Notes: generated from the letters alone by a model not told the origin. Shown: positions 49,701 through 55,542, numbered from the stretch's first letter. The stretch: DNA of 64,000 nt from Bacteroidales bacterium (GCA_910575545.1 CAJTFH010000013.1:22069-86068), one strand, 5' to 3'. Numbers and translations are program-made.

Positions 49701-50003
49701 GATGTGCATTCTCACCCGCAGTTAATCTTCCATGAAGGTGATAGCAAGTTATTATACAATAATTTACCCTCTCAAACTGACATAGATAATACTGTTGGAG
49801 ATAGTCCTAATGTAGTATTAGGTTATAAGATGGTTCAGCTTCCTAATAATCATAATACAATTGGTGGTTCACCAAATGTAACCGTTGAAAAACGAATACG
49901 ATTCTATAACAGGACTGGGGCATTGAACTCTGACAATTACAAATTCTCATCATTTGAGAGAGCTGTAGATAAGATTCATAAATGGAAACCAAAGACAAAA
50001 TAG
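40740..50003 (+). CDS. SpvB/RHS-repeat polymorphic toxin with JAB/JAMM C-terminal domain
   Basis: 3,087 residues. N-terminal signal peptide or anchor (about 1-25) and Ser/Gly-rich linker; a SpvB-type domain from about 260 ('ANLQYAFEMPPARNGMAPSLAISYNS'); VCBS/FG-GAP calcium-type repeats ('DLNGDGLPDKVYRDG', 'DINGDGLIDLVSNGKVYF', 'DVNGDGLPDKIVSGGKV'); YD repeats (about 1,850-2,650); and the RHS core ('HSDHLGSSSFITNLDG', 'YYGARYYDPRLSLWMSTDP', 'NNPINRVDPLGL', ending near 2,880). The tip (about 2,880-3,087) has Glu2944, His2990-Ser-His2992-Pro and Ser3011-x-x-Asp3014, the order of a JAMM zinc peptidase. The DNA becomes visibly AT-rich at about 49,290, as expected for an exchanged toxin tip. Confidence 0.9.
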   Translation: MKRIYSIAVATAILSAVGLSGAWFLSGPSAGANNSPGSSGINIEADSPSSSPGTVLSESGNSSPQQQEKVKDAGIAATQPAKTNASKQDADKYSRIPDGESVKGSFRKGQADSLAVAGGAISFSGGTLLRDTELSVSVLAEDDMPELDFAMTNVTAQGEGYRFLPHGTHFSEEGATVRLGYDRTRIPSGYTEDDIRTFYYDVEQEHWVALDRIAVNKELAYVESKTTHFTDMINGVIQAPESPETDGFAPTMMNDIKAADPTAKLNIITPPTANNRGSANLQYAFEMPPARNGMAPSLAISYNSDGGNGWLGQGWDLSVPSITLDTRWGVPRYDLTNETETYSLSGSMLSTMDDNGAMSVAHRGDKIARKSDRQFYTRQGGDFSRIIRKGSSPADYYWEVTDKQGVVYTYGGEGAVLKGTITDLSGNTREVISEWKLKRVVETHGDWIEYEYTAVDEPVRGGLVAKAIYLSKVSAGNAESDGPHTVVTLTGNKTKRQKANNARYGYLTSSNRLLENVQIDFMGGKLRSYSFSYVDGAFHKDMLESVRQFDDKGNEFTFQKFDYYDDVQSGNGYVPFKSESETWNTHNDGLDADFINPLQGMDMFSDKPSALGGTTSSSVGGSFYAGVGPDDQSTTTTTTGGGGFNYSNDKSKGLSTFVDLNGDGLPDKVYRDGGALYYRPQLRDANSGEISYGEPIRVKGISGFSSSSSNTYSGGADVKVGWGPVAATVGVDLSKTTTKTKEYFSDINGDGLIDLVSNGKVYFNHIEFDAQGNAVPTFTLSSADTPSPIIYDPTNIDTSVGAIDPEEQAEVLRISPMEDAVRVWVAPRVGVVNISGTVSLVTPTGDYDADEYEKADGVRVAIQKGSSELWSQSIAKGDASAHNAAATAVSVNKGDRIYFRVQSGTEEMGNGAFDEVVWHPVITYTGAEEIMPNGYSTTKYEPEEGALYFAATSLSIAKNNPTVGISGNFTKPETTDDVTLTIVGSTDRKDVNGNDNPAYVEKTVFTRTFPWNESFNDDVSVSLQNNDGLTNFRFVVSSESNVRWDAVKWSPVVSYADSTGTQQNRPVCPDYTLYANHIKNAPSYTATTADTILYVKPAITFSNPSYNGKVTLTAKTTDRLLGKKSFAVMGGIVANDSISILKSDIGSDKVWFELFSDDCLIGDAVSNVAVQIKSPSVILPQTVDANLYAANDPSGFGHLYRGWGGFVYNASENRYSRPIDESLLTLPEDENVTLDPLTMAFTPLSTDLNKLDRWSGQREEIFITATNMGSARLTELDVVLTNPFDNIGAVAGIAGEHLQGTGAAAISQEMVSNSRVVQTGVMLTYNDSKGSSTTKSMMIDLNGDGYPDIVAGGKVQYTNTLGGISGEVLGGIGTVSSENQSKGFALSSDAIMSVSNTVGHIAGGKASNSNQESSSKAKGGIPVSASIHPSNEDWSTESFVDVNGDGLPDKIVSGGKVRINLGYAFTEPIDWDIDRIQGGKGQSFSAGASFNIGSSSFAGGFNFVTSKNGEEYNLTDINSDGLPDKVWKSGDNIMVALNTGIGFDTPFVWKGAKALNESASTSEGSNVAFTVNITPKIIPIKISVNPGVSLSHSINRTKYSLQDVDGDGYLDIVESDSENELKVTRSAIGRTNMLKSVTNSIGGRFEVDYAHSTPTYGHPGGKWVMSELTIDDGIHDDGPLMMSAFEYSDGFRDRHERDFLGFGKVVTKSLDTNSGNSVYRQAVQEFAVDNYYASGNLVASYVTDASGNKFTETVNEYDAYSVTANADNYSFVQKNVIYSDRASAFVPLRYTANKQYEGASQGMVISEAWNEYYLNGYHGELKSYRYSDKGNLGSNGAGGYDYATNIQYTSNDSKHIFGLPTNVTVVGGDGSMYHSVSATYDTKYPNHLTQVSQQLGSGVAVTDYKYDRYGNITQKTLPANGTGQRMWYKYRYEPEMNMYVERIDDAWGYRSEAGNFDYRYGIALERRDLNNFYYETEIDNMGRVTKVRGPNELATGVEYIIAFEYKPMAEFGESGISAPAYAVTKHFDIQHPGDDLETVTFVDGFGRPVQVKKDGIVTTASKGSGASDQNVMIVSGRNVYDAFGRVAKAYYPTTEGMGGKTSFSTTFDNVNPTITAYDVLDRALSVKLPDDSETTTEYSLDNGSNALVTTVTDALGNKQATYTNGSGKTVKSVQLSGPDGEIATSFEYDGIQRLVKVTDTEGNVTTSVYDMGDRRTEVNHPASGITSFTYDPLGNVLTKQTANMAEEGKMITYTYDYHRLTGINYPDHPENNVKYYYGGRNASYNRIGRLMMREDGTGAIEYFYGKMGEVTKTRRTLIVPNQAIATYVTQWTYDSHNRLIEMIYPDEEKVTYSYNLGGLLEKVRGEKSYGYDYITKLGYDKFEQRSYLKYCNGAETFYTYDDRRRLSNLAVNSGGTSIMDNAYTFDAVSNVLSVANNASLPANGNAGGQMSHTYTYDGLYRLATATGTYTGADNKSASYTLAMGYDNMHRIKSKSQHLTQDNVQFNGTLNVGYDLTYTYGSEAGKKFQLESVKDVNYRTEETPSDNNVENGHVYTYDKNGNLVYVNTNRVMTDGHRDNSVGERKLIWDEENRLLAVDDNGFVSNYWYDADGERTVKTSGESDQVYVNGVFSGGSTNTAKFSLYVSPYLVANQGGRYTKHIYAGSQRIVSKVGDFASYGSDPRRIEYAGANTDGLSVDYKSKYAAQQQVIKDNYKFFDVPYNGTDNDNYADGEGFCCNDGSMEAAVAEARKSQTRAVSRSFKDPDNYENLQFFYHSDHLGSSSFITNLDGEVVQHIEYVPFGEVFIEERNNVWNTPYLFNAKEFDEETGMYYYGARYYDPRLSLWMSTDPMEEISPDISSYTFCHNNPINRVDPLGLTDYFNENGAYIQTIDDQKDVRVMVFITKKDKDKAALAVSEGKCMAVPSREVVKTMKETYDLTEKTGNEHGFRVGKNGTISPIVEGEGDVVNDAHWKDAIDALVNVGDRVSYDVHSHPQLIFHEGDSKLLYNNLPSQTDIDNTVGDSPNVVLGYKMVQLPNNHNTIGGSPNVTVEKRIRFYNRTGALNSDNYKFSSFERAVDKIHKWKPKTK

Positions 50004-50521
50004 CTATTAAATTAGCAATTAAGTTAATTGGTGTATGCACCCTGATTTCTTGTAAAGCAATTATCTCCCCCAACACGAATGGGGGAGATGATTACTCTCT
50101 CATAAAAGTATTAGGATATGCCTATGCCAATCCAAGTTCTGGTGATACAATTAATACCATACCATCATATTCTTTCAATTTGCCTAAAAAAATGGTAAAA
50201 AGGGTGGATTATGATATGGGGATAACTGTTGTAGAACTCAAAGATTATCAGTACATTTATATCATATATGAACCAAATAAGTTTTCGGATTATAGTGAAC
50301 TTATTAGTCATCTTAAAGTTTATTTGGAAGAGTCGGACAATTCTCGATTAAATAAACTTAGCAATCACATTAATCTAAATAAAAACACTAAGCGTTTAAA
50401 TCGTTTTTACAGAAAAGATAATTTTGAAATTGGCATACTCAATGTCCTTCCTCAAAATTACGAGGACCTTTTTAGTGTGATTGAAAACTCGTTTAATGTA
50501 CAGTATCGAAGCCATAATTAG
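49982..50521 (+). CDS. Putative immunity lipoprotein for the JAB-type toxin
   Basis: 179 residues, overlapping the toxin gene by 22 bp in another frame. The N-terminus is a lipoprotein signal: 'IKLIGVCTLISC' with lipobox LISC (Cys24). The remaining 155 residues are rich in Tyr, Asn and Lys with strand-helix mixtures ('KVLGYAYANPSSGDTINTIPSYSFNLPKKMVKRVDYDMGITVVELKDYQYIYIIYEP') and match no family I know. Base composition is AT-rich like the toxin tip, so the two probably moved together. Anchoring in the envelope suggests protection against a toxin that acts in the periplasm. The role is inferred from position. Confidence 0.78.
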   Translation: METKDKIAIKLAIKLIGVCTLISCKAIISPNTNGGDDYSLIKVLGYAYANPSSGDTINTIPSYSFNLPKKMVKRVDYDMGITVVELKDYQYIYIIYEPNKFSDYSELISHLKVYLEESDNSRLNKLSNHINLNKNTKRLNRFYRKDNFEIGILNVLPQNYEDLFSVIENSFNVQYRSHN

Positions 50522-50603
50522 GTCATCACGAAATTCTCATATGAGTGTTTGGTGAGATACGATTGATAGATAAACAGAGTTCAATAAAATTCTCTTAGAA
50601 TTG

Positions 50604-50644
50604 AGGCTGGAATCAGGTTTTTACTAAAACTGATTCCAGCCTCA
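50604..50644 (+). terminator. Perfect hairpin after the RHS operon
   Basis: Perfect 14-bp arms GAGGCTGGAATCAG (50604-50617) and CTGATTCCAGCCTC (50631-50644), 13-nt loop. No T-run follows on the plus strand, so termination may depend on other factors. Confidence 0.65.
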
Positions 50645-50962
50645 TAATATAAATGTTTGTCGTTAAGCGTGACGTTCAGAAAATTAAACTATGACAAAAT
50701 CTTTTAGGTGAATTAAAATTGGAAAATCTATATGCGGGTAGAATTATAATTTTGTACATCAAAATTCGCCCCTTGAAATTAAATTCACAAAAATTATTCC
50801 TATGTTTTTAATATACCTTCGAAACATATCTATTTGGTATAATTCACAACATCGGTTATTTCGCTCATAGAATCAACCAATCAAGAAAGAACAATGTTAT
50901 GGGATGTTTAACATTTCCAAAACAGAAAAAAGGCATATTTGTTTTGAGTATCGTTTTGTTGT
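50645..50962. other. AT-rich gap
   Basis: AT-rich intergenic DNA. A -7-like TAATTTTG (50747-50754, plus strand) is followed by a 50-codon ATG frame at 50899-51051 that runs antisense into the TetR gene. The evidence is too weak to call a gene. Confidence 0.35.
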
Positions 50963-51493
50963 TTAATATAGTGATTCAAGGAATATTACGCCCGCAGATT
51001 GAGCATATACTTTGCCTAAATCTATGTGAATTGCATTATTCCCCTTTATAATTTCGCTTATTTCTGCTATCTCGCGTTTAATCTCATTGCCAATTATCTG
51101 ACAAAATCCCTTATAATGATTTTGAGCCTGAATAAGAATATTGAACAGACCTCTTGATGGATCATCGAGATTATAATTGGTTTTGAGGTCTAAATAAACC
51201 CGCTCAAAAGGGGTTTTATATATTGCAAAAAATGTCTGGGTAGAACAAGTACGAAGATGTTTTTTATCGGCTTGACTTAATTTGAATACCGGAAGAAACA
51301 GCTCATCAATCATATTGATAAACAAATCTTCCTTGTTCTTATTGAAATAGAAGATAGCCCCTCTTGTCTGGCTTATGTTTTTCTCCAGCATAGAAACGGA
51401 TATGGCATCCCATGTTCCGGTTGCCATCAGACGGTAGCAGTTACGAAGGATTTCCAGTCGATTTTGTTCCGTTTTTAATTTGCCCATCTTCAT
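50963..51493 (-). CDS. TetR/AcrR-family regulator 1
   Basis: 176 residues from the ATG at 51493 (an alternative is 51487). The N-terminal HTH is recognisable: 'RLEILRNCYRLMATGTWDAISVSMLEKNISQTRGAIFYFNKNKEDLF'. The C-terminal ligand domain is helical with no known family signature. The leader is 180 nt long and carries two copies of the hairpin element in inverted orientation (51501-51639). The promoter is at 51680-51699. It lies downstream of the ketosynthase gene and is probably also served by read-through. Confidence 0.85.
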   Translation of the reverse strand: MKMGKLKTEQNRLEILRNCYRLMATGTWDAISVSMLEKNISQTRGAIFYFNKNKEDLFINMIDELFLPVFKLSQADKKHLRTCSTQTFFAIYKTPFERVYLDLKTNYNLDDPSRGLFNILIQAQNHYKGFCQIIGNEIKREIAEISEIIKGNNAIHIDLGKVYAQSAGVIFLESLY

Positions 51494-51500
51494 AACAAAA

Positions 51501-51639
51501 GTGCGGGAGAACGCGCCATATGCGAAACCTGTGGAAGTGGTTGAAGAAATGACACAGCTCCCCCGCACCTATATACGGAGTGAGCAATCATATCCATCCT
51601 CTTTCTTCTTCAAAAACTTCCACATTTTCGCACAGAAAG
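51501..51639. promoter_or_regulatory. Inverted pair of hairpin elements (copies A and C) in the TetR-1 leader
   Basis: Copy A (51501-51568, plus strand): outer arms GTGCGGG/CCCGCAC, core TGCGAAA...TGTGGAAGT..TTGAAGAA at 51521-51548. Copy C (51601-51639, minus strand): outer arms CTTTCT/AGAAAG, core TGCGAAAATGTGGAAG...TTGAAGAA at 51632-51606. In the TetR-1 transcript the two cores are complementary and can form a long stem instead of the two local hairpins. Confidence 0.6.
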
Positions 51640-51679
51640 ATGGACTAATGACTCCTCTATTTTACAAATTTATTTTCTG

Positions 51680-51699
51680 CAAAGATAGTAAAAATTTAC
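51680..51699 (-). promoter_or_regulatory. TetR-1 promoter with adjoining palindrome
   Basis: On the minus strand TATCTTTG (51680-51687) is an exact -7 box. The palindrome GTAAA-AA-TTTAC (51688-51699) touches its upstream side and is a candidate operator. Confidence 0.6.
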
Positions 51700-51709
51700 C
51701 GAATGAACG

Positions 51710-52849
51710 TTATCTACAAGTCAATAATGCTATCCCATATGAAAATCTCCCGCTTTCAGGAACCAAAAGCAATATCTGATCTCCTTTTTCGAGAGGTTTT
51801 GTTCTAATCAGTTCATCCAAGGCAGCAAAAGGAGCAACAGAACCGACATTGCCAACCCATGTAAGATTCGTATACCACTTGCTTGTTGGAAGACTAACGC
51901 CTTTCTTCTTTAGTTCCTCGTCAAGAATGTTGTAAAAGTACATTGAAGAAATATGCGGAATTACGTATCTAATACGATTTTCATCTGCTTTGTTCTTCAG
52001 AAGAGCATGTTGGGTAGCTTCGGCGAATAGCCGCATTATATGCTCGTTCAATAATTTCACATCCTGCTTAATGCACCAGATGGACTTGTTGGAGATGTCA
52101 TCTGCGCTGAATTCCTTCCAACTTTTCAGATTTCCGTCCGGTGTTTTTTCACACCATTGGTACATGCACGCAGGAAGTCTGTTTGCATAGGAAATGACTT
52201 CTACCCATTCCACTTCAAGATTGATTTCGCCACTGGGTTGATTTTCCAGAAGTACCGCAGCGGCTCCATCAGAAATCATAAATCTCAGGAAATCTTTCTC
52301 GAAAGCAATATATGGTCTTTCAGTTATTTTTGCAATGTGAGCGTATTCTTCTTCAAAGAATTTCGACAACAAAGCAGGTGATGGCAATTCTGATGTAGTG
52401 CTTATTGCGTTTTGTGTATTACCGCATTTTACAGACATAAACGCTGCCTTAAATGCTTGTATTCCACTCAAACAAACACCTGCACACGATATTATCTCCA
52501 TTGGTTGCTCAAATGCTGCGCCATGTATCATAGAGGCTTGAGAAGGCAACATTTGGTCAGGGGTGGATGTTCCACACGCCAAAAACTGAATAGACCTTTT
52601 ATCTGCACTGTTGGGAAGGAGCTTGTCAATGGCTTCTTTGGCAAGTTCAGAATTGGAATGAGTGATGTTTTGGTTTTTATCTATGGCATAGTATCTTTTC
52701 TTTATACCATTCTGTCGCAGAATTATAGGCATTACACGTGACTTCTTGTCTCCTATTCTGCCCAGATATGCCTCAATTTCATCGTTCTCCACAGGATTGT
52801 TGGGAAAGAACGATGAGGTTTTTGTTATATAGACTTTATTGTCGGCCAT
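51710..52849 (-). CDS. Ketosynthase of the KAS III type, StlD/DarB-like
   Basis: 379 residues from the ATG at 52849. The start 'VYITKTSSFFPNNPVENDEIEAYLG' and 'RQNGIKKRYYAID' are close to StlD/DarB-family ketosynthases. The Cys-His-Asn triad appears complete: Cys in 'CAGVCLSGIQA', His in 'VIPHISS', Asn in 'WVGNVGSVAPF'. DarB condenses two fatty-acyl units to a cyclohexanedione, the precursor of dialkylresorcinols. No aromatase (DarA) or acyl carrier protein gene is present here, so the product would be different or would be finished by host enzymes. TetR genes lie on both sides. Confidence 0.83.
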   Translation of the reverse strand: MADNKVYITKTSSFFPNNPVENDEIEAYLGRIGDKKSRVMPIILRQNGIKKRYYAIDKNQNITHSNSELAKEAIDKLLPNSADKRSIQFLACGTSTPDQMLPSQASMIHGAAFEQPMEIISCAGVCLSGIQAFKAAFMSVKCGNTQNAISTTSELPSPALLSKFFEEEYAHIAKITERPYIAFEKDFLRFMISDGAAAVLLENQPSGEINLEVEWVEVISYANRLPACMYQWCEKTPDGNLKSWKEFSADDISNKSIWCIKQDVKLLNEHIMRLFAEATQHALLKNKADENRIRYVIPHISSMYFYNILDEELKKKGVSLPTSKWYTNLTWVGNVGSVAPFAALDELIRTKPLEKGDQILLLVPESGRFSYGIALLTCR

Positions 52850-52880
52850 AGTCACATAATGCTCGTTATGAAATCGACCG

Positions 52881-52912
52881 CAAAGATAATGAATAATCTG
52901 AAATTCTCCAAA
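52881..52912 (-). promoter_or_regulatory. Promoter of the ketosynthase gene
   Basis: Minus strand: -33 TTTG (52912-52909), 20 nt, then -7 TATCTTTG (52888-52881). This is a complete match to the Bacteroidetes primary-sigma promoter. The start codon is 32 bp downstream. Confidence 0.75.
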
Positions 52913-53133
52913 CAAAAGTTACTCAACCGCACTCAATCAGCCATTCTTGAGGGCAAACATGAACGAAAGGAGCATTGATACCCAAACCGCAGACGGCAGT
53001 CGTAAATGCAGGTTTGAAAGGTATGAAATCCTGTAATTCTTTCACAACAAACTAATAAACGAGACAAATAATCTACGGTATTGTTTCAACCCTTCAACAA
53101 CAATTATACTTAATATCTATAAAAAGATAATCG

Positions 53134-53745
53134 TTAGAGCTTCAGTAATTTGTAGAGACTGATCATTTGGTTGCGAAGTTCAACCGTATTAAGCCCCATT
53201 GAAAGAGAGTCAAGGTATGCTTGACCATAAAAAATACAGATAAAATGTTTTGCGGTATTGACTATATCAATGTCATTCTTGATTTCATTATTTTCTATGG
53301 CTTTGCTAATCTGAGCTATCCATATCGCCAATTCCTTATTTCTATTTTCTAAGTATCTCTCGTGCAGATCCGGGAAATACGAACTTATTTCCAGTATTAG
53401 CGAAATATAATATCTGCTGACATTACACACCGGCATCTCCGACATAATGCTACAAATACCGGTCATCGTATGCTGGCATCCGTCCACATATTTGTTGATG
53501 AAATCCAATAGTGACTCAAACGACGGAGAAGTTATTTGATGTTTTAAATCTTGTTTGTCAACAAGGTAATGTTTAACAACTTCGTGGAACAGATTTAATT
53601 TACTGCCGGCATAATATGTTATAGCTCCCCTCGTCATGTTTGCTTCTTTTTCTATGTCACTGATGCTGACCGAGTCGTATTGACGGGTCAAGAAGAGCCT
53701 GAATGCGGCTTTATAGAGCTGTTCTCTTCTGTTGTTCTTATACAT
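53134..53745 (-). CDS. TetR/AcrR-family regulator 2
   Basis: 203 residues. The HTH is clear: 'REQLYKAAFRLFLTRQYDSVSISDIEKEANMTRGAITYYAGSKLNLF'. The C-terminal domain has conserved-looking cysteines but no known ligand signature. The promoter overlaps a divergent one, with a large palindrome between, so autoregulation is likely. In the tree of small regulators on this element it seems more typical of TetR than regulator 1. It precedes the ketosynthase gene by 284 bp. Confidence 0.88.
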   Translation of the reverse strand: MYKNNRREQLYKAAFRLFLTRQYDSVSISDIEKEANMTRGAITYYAGSKLNLFHEVVKHYLVDKQDLKHQITSPSFESLLDFINKYVDGCQHTMTGICSIMSEMPVCNVSRYYISLILEISSYFPDLHERYLENRNKELAIWIAQISKAIENNEIKNDIDIVNTAKHFICIFYGQAYLDSLSMGLNTVELRNQMISLYKLLKL

Positions 53746-53765
53746 ACGAAGACGCTTTTAATCCA

Positions 53766-53813
53766 CAAAAATAGAAAAGATTTGGCAAATGCACAAATCT
53801 TTTCTTATCTTTG
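53766..53813. promoter_or_regulatory. Overlapping divergent promoters with 31-bp operator
   Basis: Plus strand: TTTG (53781-53784), 21 nt, TATCTTTG (53806-53813). Minus strand: TTTG (53797-53794), 20 nt, TATTTTTG (53773-53766). Both are full promoters. A perfect inverted repeat, GAAAAGATTTG (53774-53784) and CAAATCTTTTC (53794-53804) with 9-nt spacer, covers both. This is a typical TetR operator layout. Confidence 0.8.
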
Positions 53814-53842
53814 TAATTGCATTACAATCATAGAGTATTGTA

Positions 53843-53907
53843 GGTGACAGGCAGTCGTGAATGCGAAAATGTGGAAATTTTCTTGAAGAATCACACTGCC
53901 TGTTACC
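53843..53907 (+). ncRNA. Hairpin element copy B, start of an orphan transcript
   Basis: Arms GGTGACAGGCAGT (53843-53855) and ACTGCCTGTTACC (53895-53907) form a 13-bp stem with one wobble. The loop carries the conserved core TGCGAAAATGTGGAA...TTGAAGAA (53862-53890) and an inner stem GAAAAT/ATTTTC. A strong promoter ends 30 nt upstream. Only 207 bp remain before the converging regulator gene, with no convincing gene between, so the transcript may be a small RNA. Confidence 0.55.
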
Positions 53908-54114
53908 TTTATAATAACGATTATTATCCATATCTCATATTCAAGCAGATGATATTGAAATGTTGTGTCTATCCATTGATTATTAAACGTTTGAAAATTG
54001 TAGCCTTATCGCTATCCATTTATGTCACGGATAATCTGCATTGTCATATTGAGAAGTACGGCTTTCCGATGTGTTTTACATATAGAGTATTGAGGCTTAT
54101 ATCACGTCTGTAAC

Positions 54115-55383
54115 CTAAACAGGCTTACATTCGGACAATCCATATTTTCTCAATCTCGAATAGAGGGTCGGGCGTGTTAGTCCCAATATTGAGGCGGCGA
54201 CGGTTTTATTGTTTTTGGCCAATTTCATTGCCTCTATTATCTCTTGCCTGTCCTGACTGTTTTCACGGCATGTTCTGGACGGAGGTTCAAAGTGTAAATG
54301 CCGTGCCTTTATCAGAGGTGAGTCGCACGAAAATACGGCATTGTTGATGCAACAGCGCAGTTCGCGAATATTACCTTCCCATTTGTGGCTTGTCAGATGT
54401 CTTTTCGCTGATACTGAGAATCCTTTCGCTGATATTTGAGGATTATTCCGAGTAAGTTGTGAGACAAAGAATTCGGCGAACGATACGATTTCATCCCGGC
54501 ATTCCCTCAATGAAGGGACATAGAGGGAATATTGCCGGATTATGTCATAAAACTCGCGGAGCAATATGCCGGATTTCATCATAGCGGAGAGATCTTTTGA
54601 AGACGAGGTTATTATCCGCGCGTTGAATCTTACAGGGTTCGATAAACCGACAGGATAATACACACCGTCTTCGATGGCATGGGACAATATTGCCTGCGCA
54701 GCCAATGGCATGTCTCCAATTTCGTCAAAAAACAATGTCCCGTTGAACGCCCGCTCAAATAACCCCGGACTCTTTCTGCTGCCTGTACCCACCAATTGTT
54801 CCGGAATCGACGCCACATCCATTAGAGAGCATTTTACAGAGACGAAAGCCTTGTTGAATCTACTGCTGTCATTGAATATGCGTCTTGCGATCACACTCTT
54901 TCCTACACCGGACTCACCGTATATAGTCAAAGGGGCAGTTAATGGTGCAAACAATCTTGCCTTACTGATGCACGCCTTATATAGTGTTCCCTGATATTCG
55001 TACAACTCCTCGCAGCTTTCTTTATCCGCGACAATCCGCGAAACAAGCATACAAAAGTCTTTGCGATTGATGAAGCGCTTGTCGATATAATCTATTGCGC
55101 CTTTCCGTATAAGACTAATGAGAAGTGCATTGTCATCTTTATCAAGAGCGCATAGGACAGGGGTGGCAGGGCTAAGCTCCAATATATCCGTTACAAGTCT
55201 CATACCATCACAAAGATGGCAAGACACATAAATGACGATAATGTCGAAAAGGCCGTTAACAATCATCCTTCTCGCAATCTTGTGATCGTCGAAATACCTC
55301 ACTTCAAATTTATTTTTGTCTACCCATTCCGCCAACCGTAGGCAAAAGGTGCGGTCGTGGTCATAAATGAGAATCTTCTTCAT
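54115..55383 (-). CDS. NtrC-family response regulator, RteB-like but degenerate
   Basis: 422 residues: receiver-like domain (1-120), AAA+ domain (about 145-345) and Fis-type HTH (about 375-422, 'NNKTVAASILGLTRPTLYSRLRKYGL'). Walker A is 'GESGVGKS', Walker B 'TLFFDEIGDMP'. The phosphoacceptor Asp is apparently lost ('IIVIYVSCHLCDG', Tyr in its place), and the GAFTGA loop that contacts sigma-54 is missing ('VGTGSRKSPGLFERA'). CTnDOT RteB is of this class and activates rteC. No sensor kinase gene is adjacent. It probably works without phosphorylation and perhaps without sigma-54. Confidence 0.87.
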   Translation of the reverse strand: MKKILIYDHDRTFCLRLAEWVDKNKFEVRYFDDHKIARRMIVNGLFDIIVIYVSCHLCDGMRLVTDILELSPATPVLCALDKDDNALLISLIRKGAIDYIDKRFINRKDFCMLVSRIVADKESCEELYEYQGTLYKACISKARLFAPLTAPLTIYGESGVGKSVIARRIFNDSSRFNKAFVSVKCSLMDVASIPEQLVGTGSRKSPGLFERAFNGTLFFDEIGDMPLAAQAILSHAIEDGVYYPVGLSNPVRFNARIITSSSKDLSAMMKSGILLREFYDIIRQYSLYVPSLRECRDEIVSFAEFFVSQLTRNNPQISAKGFSVSAKRHLTSHKWEGNIRELRCCINNAVFSCDSPLIKARHLHFEPPSRTCRENSQDRQEIIEAMKLAKNNKTVAASILGLTRPTLYSRLRKYGLSECKPV

Positions 55384-55510
55384 TTATCAGGCAATATCGC
55401 AACTGTTTAGTTAAACCATACTCTGTCGGTGATCAATTCACGCAATACATGATACATAACAATTGTAATGTTTTGATTGTTCGAATCCAACGGTTTTTAC
55501 TGTCGGAACT

Positions 55511-55542
55511 TTACATATGTAAAATCATTTTACATATATTTG
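55511..55542 (+). promoter_or_regulatory. Promoter with nested palindromes upstream of the RteC-like gene
   Basis: TTACATATGTAA (55511-55522) is a perfect palindrome; it overlaps a second, ATGTAAAAT-C-ATTTTACAT (55517-55535). The -7 box TATATTTG (55535-55542) starts at its last base. A bound dimer would block or position RNA polymerase. The rest of 55384-55698 has nothing I can identify. Confidence 0.65.

Noticed and set aside
50899..51051. 50-codon frame after a -7-like box
   Set aside because: It runs antisense into the TetR-1 coding region and its C-terminal part is only the shadow of that gene.
51480..51779. 99-codon plus-strand frame
   Set aside because: It spans the A/C hairpin region and the end of the ketosynthase gene in antisense; no start signal and no family.
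51606..53890. Transposon with terminal inverted repeats around the ketosynthase and TetR-2
   Set aside because: Copies C and B are inverted and flank these genes, but no transposase or target duplication is visible, and the third copy (A) and the promoter spacing fit a leader element better. Inversion by a host recombinase is not excluded.
53844..54113. 89-codon GTG frame covering hairpin B
   Set aside because: It starts inside the stem, has no recognisable domain, and the core is read in different frames in the three copies, so nucleotide structure explains the conservation better.
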